This document shows, piece after piece, positions 5,835-11,161 of a DNA stretch of 11,161 nt. This DNA comes from an uncultured Duganella sp. (GTDB lineage Bacteria; Pseudomonadota; Gammaproteobacteria; Burkholderiales; Burkholderiaceae). The stretch is taken from the NCBI GenBank assembly GCA_946482335.1, contig CAMLRG010000178.1, positions 1 to 11,161 on the forward strand, read 5' to 3'. The notes beneath the pieces were generated by a model. It ran no database searches and had not been told where the DNA came from. It saw only the letters and a list, made by a program, of their open reading frames with translations. Numbering within the stretch: the stretch's first letter is position 1; every line of letters starts with the position of its first letter. The position numbers and the translations under genes are program-made.

Positions 5835-6539
5835 TTAGAATGTGTACTGCACCCGCATCGTGAACGAATTCGCCGCCCTTCCCGAATTCTTCCCGAACAG
5901 GTAAGCCGCCTCATACTTCACCCGTCCCAGCTCGCCGAAGAGCGCCGGTCCCGCGCGATGCGACTGCTTCGCGGATGGCAGCCAGTCATTCCACTTCCCC
6001 ACTTCGCCAAACCCCTGCAAGCCCGGCGCCAGCCAACGCTTCCAGCGCTGTTTGACCTGCCACTGGTATGCCAGCTGCGTCTCGTTGCGCTCACCGTTAT
6101 CCATCTCGCGCTGGAAGAACAGGTTGAAATTGAGCTGCGTGCGCCAGAGCTGCGTCTGCAGCACCGGCCCGAACTCCACGTAATACCCGTTATCGCGCCG
6201 CCGTGCGCGCTCCACCAAGGTATGCAGCGCCACGTCCACATCGTACTGCCCCTGTGTCAGGAGGAAATCGTTCTGCCACTCCACCCCGGTATGCCGCGTC
6301 TGCCCACCGTCGCGCTGGAACCATTGCGCAGTCACTTCCGTGTACCAGCGCGAGGTCACGCCATAGCCGATCCCGATCTCCGGACTGGCAGTGTTGCGGG
6401 AATTTCGGTAATGGGCATTCCAGTATTTGTAGTCGATTGAAGCCTGCCCCTCGACATCGTAGGCGGTGACCATGTAATAGCCGGTCTCGCCGAACGCCGC
6501 CAGCGGAAACAGGGCGGCCAACGCGAGCAGTTTTTTCAT
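5835..6539 (-). CDS. Small outer-membrane beta-barrel protein of unknown substrate
   Basis: 234 residues. A signal peptide covers about 1-17 (MKKLLALAALFPLAAFG, cleaved before ETGYY). The rest alternates polar and hydrophobic or aromatic residues in strand-length runs (YYVEFGPVLQTQLWRTQLNF, VKYEAAYLFG) and ends in MRVQYTF, the terminal aromatic signature recognised by the BAM machinery. The size suits a barrel of roughly 10-12 strands. I do not recognise a named family. It is the last gene of the minus-strand operon: the kinase stop lies three bases before its ATG, with a GGAG Shine-Dalgarno inside the end of the kinase gene, so translation is probably coupled. Position after a PnuC-type permease and a kinase suggests an outer-membrane channel for the same vitamin; that is inference from context only. 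Confidence 0.78.
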   Translation of the reverse strand: MKKLLALAALFPLAAFGETGYYMVTAYDVEGQASIDYKYWNAHYRNSRNTASPEIGIGYGVTSRWYTEVTAQWFQRDGGQTRHTGVEWQNDFLLTQGQYDVDVALHTLVERARRRDNGYYVEFGPVLQTQLWRTQLNFNLFFQREMDNGERNETQLAYQWQVKQRWKRWLAPGLQGFGEVGKWNDWLPSAKQSHRAGPALFGELGRVKYEAAYLFGKNSGRAANSFTMRVQYTF

Positions 6540-6542
6540 GAT

Positions 6543-7058
6543 TCAATCTCCGAGGAGTTGGGCTACCTGCCGCAAGCGCTCGTCCAGGCTGCCCGCAATG
6601 CGCGTATAGGGCACACCGCGCCGGGCCAGTTCGTCGAGCAGGATCGAGTCGATGATACCGCTGACATCCTCCTCCTCGTGATGCAACCCGTCAGGGATCC
6701 ACGCAAATTCCGGCTTGCATACCAGGGTGATGTCGTAAGGGCGCGACGCCGCGAGCTTTTCCAGTTGCTGGTCGATGCCGCCAAAATAATGGATGCTGTA
6801 GACCGCCGTCATCAGCGGCGTGGTATCGCAAAACAGGAATCGTCCACCTTGCGCGGCCAGCGCATCTTCACGCGCCACCTGCGTGGTGGCGATGTGGAAC
6901 TGGTCGGTCGATACCGGCACGCACTGGCGCGCCTCGCAGAAATCGCGCAGGTATTCGGGCACCCATGGCGCACCGTAACGCTGCGCCAGCGCCTGCGCCA
7001 GGGTGGTCTTGCCGGAGGATGCGGCGCCCAGGATGGCGACGCGGTAAGGCTGCTTCAT
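6543..7058 (-). CDS. NadR-like P-loop kinase (ribosylnicotinamide-kinase type, vitamin trapping)
   Basis: 171 residues forming one domain similar to the C-terminal ribosylnicotinamide kinase part of NadR; the N-terminal adenylyltransferase and regulatory domains are absent. Visible: Walker A GAASSGKTT (11-19), PEYLRDF (34-40, corresponding to the EY-R motif of NadR), LFCDTTPLMT (75-84, Walker-B-like with Asp78) and WIPDGLHHEEE (120-130, like the W--DG motif). Family members phosphorylate a nucleoside-like vitamin with ATP in the cytosol, which traps it after facilitated entry. The start overlaps the pnuC-type stop (ATGA), a strong sign of coupled function. Nicotinamide riboside is the default substrate; thiamine is a realistic alternative because PnuT relatives occur with TPP-regulated receptors like the one nearby. 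The P-loop fold is firm, the substrate is not. Confidence 0.82.
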   Translation of the reverse strand: MKQPYRVAILGAASSGKTTLAQALAQRYGAPWVPEYLRDFCEARQCVPVSTDQFHIATTQVAREDALAAQGGRFLFCDTTPLMTAVYSIHYFGGIDQQLEKLAASRPYDITLVCKPEFAWIPDGLHHEEEDVSGIIDSILLDELARRGVPYTRIAGSLDERLRQVAQLLGD

Positions 7059-7669
7059 TTCCAGACGATTGCCTCATCCGGCTCGGCGCTGCTGCCCTGC
7101 CAGGCCAGTAAGCCAAGGATTGCCATGCCGACGAACATGCCGTACAGGACGGCCGTCAACATCAAACCCTTGTGGATGTACAGCGCCACATACAGCACGT
7201 CGACGATGATCCAGACGTGCCAGTTCTCGATCTTCTTGCGCGACAGCAGTGCCTGGCCCACCAGGCTGCCGGCGGTCAGGAAGGCGTCCGCGTTCGGCAC
7301 GTCGGTATCGGTAAAGCTGCGCAGGAACCAGGCCAGCACGCCGAACATGGCCAGCCACGCCACGCCCGACAAGGCGCGGCCGCGCAGCGTCAGCGCCGAC
7401 ACCGCCAGCTCATGCCCTTGGTCGCCGCGCAGCCACTGGTACCAGCCCCAGATCGACACCGCAATGAACACTCCCTGCAGCGCCATGTCGCCATACAGCC
7501 TGGCGCCAAAGAACACCACGGCATACGTGGCGGATGACAGGATGGCGAACAGCCAGGCCCAGTGGTTCTGGCGGATATTCAGCCAGACCGTCGCCACCGA
7601 CAGCACGAAGGAAAGCAGCTCCAGCGGCGTGGTCGTCGCGATGCCTAACAGGGAAATCGATTCGTTCAC
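7055..7669 (-). CDS. pnuC: PnuC-family vitamin transporter (nicotinamide riboside or thiamine)
   Basis: 204 residues, highly hydrophobic, about seven predicted membrane helices as in PnuC structures. Family signatures are SIWGWYQWLRG (72-82) in the middle and, near the end, WHVWIIVDVLYVALYIHKG followed by LYGMFVGMAILG. PnuC proteins are inner-membrane facilitators (SemiSWEET-like fold) without their own energy source; a cytosolic kinase drives accumulation. PnuC itself carries nicotinamide riboside, PnuT thiamine and PnuX riboflavin, and I cannot separate them from sequence alone. The start is GTG, overlapping the S46 peptidase stop as GTGA, and the stop overlaps the kinase start as ATGA, so it sits in the middle of a translationally coupled set. 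The GTG lacks a good Shine-Dalgarno, consistent with dependence on upstream translation. Confidence 0.88.
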   Translation of the reverse strand: MNESISLLGIATTTPLELLSFVLSVATVWLNIRQNHWAWLFAILSSATYAVVFFGARLYGDMALQGVFIAVSIWGWYQWLRGDQGHELAVSALTLRGRALSGVAWLAMFGVLAWFLRSFTDTDVPNADAFLTAGSLVGQALLSRKKIENWHVWIIVDVLYVALYIHKGLMLTAVLYGMFVGMAILGLLAWQGSSAEPDEAIVWK

Positions 7670-9798
7670 TTTTTAGGGTACTTGATGGTCATTTCCCGCA
7701 GCAGGTTGTCGGCATGGTCGACTTCCTTCATCACCCACAGCATGTAGCGCACGTCCAGGTGGATGGCGCGCGTGATGTCGCGGTCGAAGTACCAGTCCTT
7801 GGTGATGGACTCGTAGGTGGAATCGAAATTCAGGCCGACCAGCTCACCGCGCTTGTTGACGATGGCCGAACCGGAATTGCCGCCGGTGGTGTCGGCCGAG
7901 GACAGGAAGTTGACCGGCACGGTGCCCAGCACCGGATCCTTGAACTGGCCGTAGCGCTTGGCCTTGACCGCTTCCAGCAAGCCTTTCGGCGCGTCGAACG
8001 GTTCCTTGCCGGTGTACTTTTCGGCAATGCCTTCCACCGTGGTGAACGGGCCCTTGGTCACGCCGTCGCGTGGCGAATAGGCCGACACGGTGCCGTACGT
8101 CACGCGCAGGGTCGAGTTGGCGTCCGGGTAGACCGGCTTGCCTTGCGATTTCTTCCAGGCGATCACCGCCGCCATGTATTGCGGGATGATCTTTTCCAGG
8201 TTGCCGTCCACTTCCTTGCGGCGCTCTTCCAGCGACATCGCCACGCCATGCATGCGCACCGCCAGCTTGATGAAGGGGTCGGTGGACTGTTCGAAGTCGG
8301 CCGGCGCCTTGTCCATCCATGCCAGGCGGGTGGCGGTATCGGCCAGGCTGCTTTGCTGGTACATGGCCGGCACGTCGCCGGCGGCCGGCACCAGGTCGTC
8401 CAGCCATTGCGGATGCGACTTGGCCGGCACCTTGGCGTAACGCCCCAGGCCGGCGACATAGCGCGCCTGGTCGACAGAAGGCACCAGCGACTGCTCCAGG
8501 CGGCTCAGGCGGCCCTTGATGTTGGCCAGGTCGCGCTCCTGGTAGCCGGATTCGCGGTCGGCGTCGGGTTTCTGTTTTTCCAGCGCCAGGCGGTACAGGG
8601 TACGCGCGCTTTTCAGCAAGTCGCTGTAGGTGGCCACGCCGTAGGCGAATTCTTCGTCGCTCAGTGCCATGTCGGCGGCGATGGCGGCATCCAGCTCGGC
8701 CAGCATGGCGGACGAGGCATCCGGCTGCTTGCCGTACCAGCCGCGGAATTCCGCGTCCTGCACGTCCTTGATCGCCGCCAGGTCCTTGCGCGCGAAGCCG
8801 TCCAGCAAGCCCTGGGTCTTCTTCATGCGGTTGTTGATCGACTTGACCACGCTGGCGTAGCGCACCACGTCGTTGTCCTTGCCCTTGGTGGCGGCGGCAA
8901 TCGCATCCAGGTCGGCCTGGTAATCGGCCACCATGGCCGGGTAGCTCAGGTCGCGCGCATAGCGGATCTCGACCGGCAGCTTGTAGCGGCTGGTGCGGCC
9001 CGGATAGCCGGCCAGCAGGATCGGGTCGCCGTTCTTCAAGCCCTCGGCCGACACCACCAGGAAGTCCTTGGACTTGTACGGCACGTTGTCGGGCGACGGG
9101 TCGGCCGGGCGGCCATCCTTGCCCACGTAAGCGCGCAGGAAGGAATAGTCGCCGGTATGGCGCGGCCACTCGTAGTTGTCGATGTCGCCGCCATAGTTGC
9201 CGATCGATTCAGGCGGCGCATAGACCAGGCGCACGTCCTTGATCATCATCTGGCGGATCCGGTAGTACTCGGCGCCGCGGTGGAAGGCCGGCACCGAGCA
9301 GCGGTAGATCTTGTCGCTTTCACATTCGGCCACCAGGGCCTTGATGCGCTTTTTCGCTTCGGCGTGGCGCGCCTTGCCTGACAGCTTGTCCAGGCCGCCG
9401 TTCACACGCTCGGTCACGTTTTCCACCTTGTCGGTCACATAGACACGGGTGGTCGGGCCGCCCGGCAGCTCTTCGGCGCGGGTCTTGGCCAGGAAACCGT
9501 TGGCGATGTAATTCCTGTCGGCGGTCGAATTGCGCTGGATGGCGCCATAGGCGCAATGGTGGTTGGTGACCACCAGGCCGTCCGGGGAGACGAAGGATGC
9601 CGAACAGCCGTCCAGCGACACGATGGCGCTCATCGGGTGCTTTGACAGGTCGGCCAGGCGTTCGGCCGGGATCGTCATGCCGATGCGCTTCAGCTCCGCC
9701 TTCAATTGAGGCAGTTGGTGCGGCTGCCATTGGCCCTCGTCGGCCATGGCGGGAGCGAAAGCGGCCAGCAAGGCGGCCGAAAGTGCTAGTTTTTTCAT
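7666..9798 (-). CDS. S46-family dipeptidyl-peptidase (DPP7/DPP11 type, DPP11-like specificity position)
   Basis: 710 residues from the ATG, typical of S46. These periplasmic enzymes remove dipeptides from peptide N-termini in bacteria that use peptides as nutrients. A signal peptide covers about 1-19 (cleavage after AMA). Catalytic signatures of the chymotrypsin-like fold: VTNHHCAYG (His81), GGDIDNYEWPRHTGD (Asp207 likely) and TTGGNSGSA (Ser642). Eighteen residues after the catalytic Ser the family carries Gly in DPP7 (hydrophobic P1) or Arg/Ser in DPP11 (acidic P1); here it is Ser660, which favours Asp/Glu specificity. Paired cysteines (65/82, 159/167) fit periplasmic disulfides. A TTG one codon earlier is a weaker start; the ATG is followed by KKL, a normal signal-peptide beginning. 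It follows the sensor kinase after 58 bases and overlaps the pnuC start by four bases. Confidence 0.94.
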   Translation of the reverse strand: MKKLALSAALLAAFAPAMADEGQWQPHQLPQLKAELKRIGMTIPAERLADLSKHPMSAIVSLDGCSASFVSPDGLVVTNHHCAYGAIQRNSTADRNYIANGFLAKTRAEELPGGPTTRVYVTDKVENVTERVNGGLDKLSGKARHAEAKKRIKALVAECESDKIYRCSVPAFHRGAEYYRIRQMMIKDVRLVYAPPESIGNYGGDIDNYEWPRHTGDYSFLRAYVGKDGRPADPSPDNVPYKSKDFLVVSAEGLKNGDPILLAGYPGRTSRYKLPVEIRYARDLSYPAMVADYQADLDAIAAATKGKDNDVVRYASVVKSINNRMKKTQGLLDGFARKDLAAIKDVQDAEFRGWYGKQPDASSAMLAELDAAIAADMALSDEEFAYGVATYSDLLKSARTLYRLALEKQKPDADRESGYQERDLANIKGRLSRLEQSLVPSVDQARYVAGLGRYAKVPAKSHPQWLDDLVPAAGDVPAMYQQSSLADTATRLAWMDKAPADFEQSTDPFIKLAVRMHGVAMSLEERRKEVDGNLEKIIPQYMAAVIAWKKSQGKPVYPDANSTLRVTYGTVSAYSPRDGVTKGPFTTVEGIAEKYTGKEPFDAPKGLLEAVKAKRYGQFKDPVLGTVPVNFLSSADTTGGNSGSAIVNKRGELVGLNFDSTYESITKDWYFDRDITRAIHLDVRYMLWVMKEVDHADNLLREMTIKYPKK

Positions 9799-9825
9799 CA
9801 AATAGTCCCGTGAACGTTTAAAGCA

Positions 9826-9847
9826 CCGGCAGTATATGCGCTGCCGG
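9826..9847 (-). other. Hairpin between the sensor kinase and S46 peptidase genes
   Basis: CCGGCAG (9826-9832) and CTGCCGG (9841-9847) form a perfect 7-bp stem with an 8-nt loop, just after the kinase stop. On the minus strand it is followed by TGCTTTAAACG, with no real T-run. It could be a weak terminator, an attenuation point or an RNA-processing site separating the kinase from the peptidase/transport genes. It also resembles a small operator-like dyad. Confidence 0.3.
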
Positions 9848-9856
9848 CCTGGCGGG

Positions 9857-11017
9857 CTATTGATTTTTTTGTAACGGAAGGCGCACCGTCACGCAGCATC
9901 CCGCGCCGGGCTCGAAGTCGTTCAGGACAAAGCTGCCATGCAGTGCGTCGGCCCTTTCCTGCATGCCGATCAGCCCGAACGAGCCAGGCCGCTCACGGCA
10001 GCTTGGCGCGATGCCGATGCCATTGTCTTCCACCTCCAGCGACACCGTGCCGTCCCGGACCGCGAGCCGGACGCTGACCTGGCTGGCGCGCGAGTGGCGC
10101 AGCGCATTGACCAGGGCTTCCTGCACGATGCGGAACAGCACCAGGCCGGCGTCGCCATCAATCGCCGCGATGTCCGCGTCGCCCGGCAGTTGCAAGTCGT
10201 AGCGCAGGCTGCTGCGGTGACGGAAATCGTTGACCAGCCATTCCAGCGCCGCCGCCAGGCCCAGGTCCAGCACCGAGGGGCGCAGCTCATTCATGATGCC
10301 GCGCACACTGCGCAGCGTGGCGTCGATATTCTCCAGCGCGGCCGCCACCCGGCGCGCAAAGCGCGTCTCGCGGCCGCCCAGGCGCTCGTTCAGCTGCGCG
10401 ATGTCCAGCTTCAGCGCCAGCAGGTTCTGGCCCAGTTCGTCGTGGATTTCGCGCGCGATGCGCTTGCGTTCTTCTTCCTTGACCGCCGCCATGTGGGCCG
10501 ACAGCTGGCGCAACTGGCCATTGGCGTGCAGCAGCTCGGCGGTGCGCTGCATCACACGCGATTCGAGATTGCGGTGCAGATCCTGCAGCGCGGCTTCGGC
10601 ATGCTTGCGCCGGCTGATATCCGACAGCACCGCCAGCACACCGTCCACCCCGCCACCGACGGCGGGCAGCGGGCGCAGTGACAGCGATGCCTGGAATTCA
10701 CCGCCGTCGGGACGCCGGCCGGTCAATTCGCCCTGCCAGCTCCGCCCTGCCAGCGCCGCCTGCAGCGCGGCGCCGCCGCACACCGCGGCCAGCGGGCTGC
10801 CGACAGCGCACGCCTCCGGCCAGCCGCTGATGGCCGTGAAAGCCGGATTGACGGCCTTCACCAGCCCCTCGGCATCGGTCACCGCCACGCCCTCGCCCAA
10901 GTGGTCGATGACCGCCAAGGCATGGCCGGACAACCCCGCGTAGCGCACCGGCTCCTGCGGGTGACTGAGGTGCTCGTGCAGCAGCTGTTCGACTTGTTGC
11001 GGGAAGTTGCCGTTCAT
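9857..11017 (-). CDS. Soluble PAS-domain sensor histidine kinase, NarL type (HisKA_3 plus HATPase)
   Basis: 386 residues from the chosen ATG. A PAS domain occupies about 30-137 (GVAVTDAEGLVKAVNPAFTA at its start, VLAVLSDISRR at its end), a coiled-coil linker about 138-172, then the HisKA_3 dimerisation domain with EEERKRIAREIHDELGQNLL (phospho-acceptor His192) and the HATPase domain with QEALVNALRHS (Asn304), DNGIGI (331-336) and GSFGLIGMQERA (345-356). There is no transmembrane segment or signal peptide, so the signal is intracellular. Kinases of this class phosphorylate NarL/FixJ-type DNA-binding response regulators; none is in the window. The frame stays open upstream to 11152, but that stretch does not look like protein and PAS kinases commonly begin shortly before the PAS, so 11017 is preferred, although no clear Shine-Dalgarno precedes it. 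The S46 gene follows after 58 bases. Confidence 0.9.
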   Translation of the reverse strand: MNGNFPQQVEQLLHEHLSHPQEPVRYAGLSGHALAVIDHLGEGVAVTDAEGLVKAVNPAFTAISGWPEACAVGSPLAAVCGGAALQAALAGRSWQGELTGRRPDGGEFQASLSLRPLPAVGGGVDGVLAVLSDISRRKHAEAALQDLHRNLESRVMQRTAELLHANGQLRQLSAHMAAVKEEERKRIAREIHDELGQNLLALKLDIAQLNERLGGRETRFARRVAAALENIDATLRSVRGIMNELRPSVLDLGLAAALEWLVNDFRHRSSLRYDLQLPGDADIAAIDGDAGLVLFRIVQEALVNALRHSRASQVSVRLAVRDGTVSLEVEDNGIGIAPSCRERPGSFGLIGMQERADALHGSFVLNDFEPGAGCCVTVRLPLQKNQ

Positions 11018-11161
11018 TGTTGGTTGGTCTTGACGTCGATGGAACCAGGCCCAGGTATCACAATTCGCTAGAGTATCAGATTGCAGCCCGGGAAGCATTC
11101 CAAGCCGCGATCGGGATAGGGGCGACCAGTAAACTGGCCGAGCCCCTCCCACACCACCCGG
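11018..11161. other. Upstream region of the sensor kinase, no gene seen
   Basis: 144 bases at the right edge. The minus-strand frame stays open to 11152, but its translation has no recognisable domain. It should hold the kinase promoter; I see no convincing -35/-10 pair with proper spacing. Confidence 0.4.

Noticed and set aside
6558..7676. Plus-strand open frame opposite the kinase and pnuC-type genes
   Set aside because: It spans the complement of two overlapping genes with clear motifs, and its own translation shows no domain.
7534..9381. Long plus-strand open frame opposite the S46 peptidase
   Set aside because: Low-complexity antisense translation with no recognisable motif; the minus-strand peptidase has full catalytic signatures.
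11018..11152. N-terminal extension of the histidine kinase to the upstream start
   Set aside because: The extra residues show no domain or coding-like pattern, and the region is better explained as the promoter region.

Overview
The window is compact, GC-rich, densely packed bacterial DNA. Gene content (ECF sigma factor with a TPR tail, GFA-family protein, YqhD-type alcohol dehydrogenase, TPP-riboswitch TonB receptor, S46 peptidase, NarL-type sensor kinase) and style point to a betaproteobacterium, probably Oxalobacteraceae (Massilia/Duganella-like). That placement is inference; no rRNA or tRNA is present to settle it. I see no insertion sequence, prophage, CRISPR array or integration site, so this looks like ordinary chromosome with some unusual lineage-specific genes.

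Layout. (1) 1-960, plus: the 3' part of an ECF42-like sigma factor with a long C-terminal TPR-type domain. (2) 938-1005: a hairpin repeat at its 3' end. (3) 2206-1015, minus: a three-gene operon of an encapsulated-ferritin-like protein that has lost its iron ligands, an Imm26/HocA-family protein and a GFA-type zinc protein, with a plausible sigma-70 promoter. (4) 2331-3494, plus, divergent: a YqhD-type NADPH-dependent aldehyde reductase. (5) 3508-3586: a TPP riboswitch leading into a TonB-dependent receptor (3670-5757), so the receptor probably imports thiamine or a precursor rather than a siderophore. (6) 5756-5833: a second copy of the hairpin repeat, between convergent stop codons. (7) 11017-5835, minus: a soluble PAS histidine kinase, an S46 dipeptidyl-peptidase, a PnuC-family vitamin transporter, a NadR-like P-loop kinase and a small outer-membrane barrel. 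The last four are within 4 nt of each other or overlap.

How the genes may work together. The PnuC-family permease and the kinase fit the known facilitated-uptake-plus-phosphorylation scheme (nicotinamide riboside for PnuC, thiamine for PnuT). The small barrel at the end of that operon and the riboswitch-controlled TonB receptor facing it could supply outer-membrane passage. The observations most worth a second look are the ligand-less ferritin-like protein and its operon, the vitamin-uptake neighbourhood with unsettled substrate, and the paired repeats that sit on stop codons.
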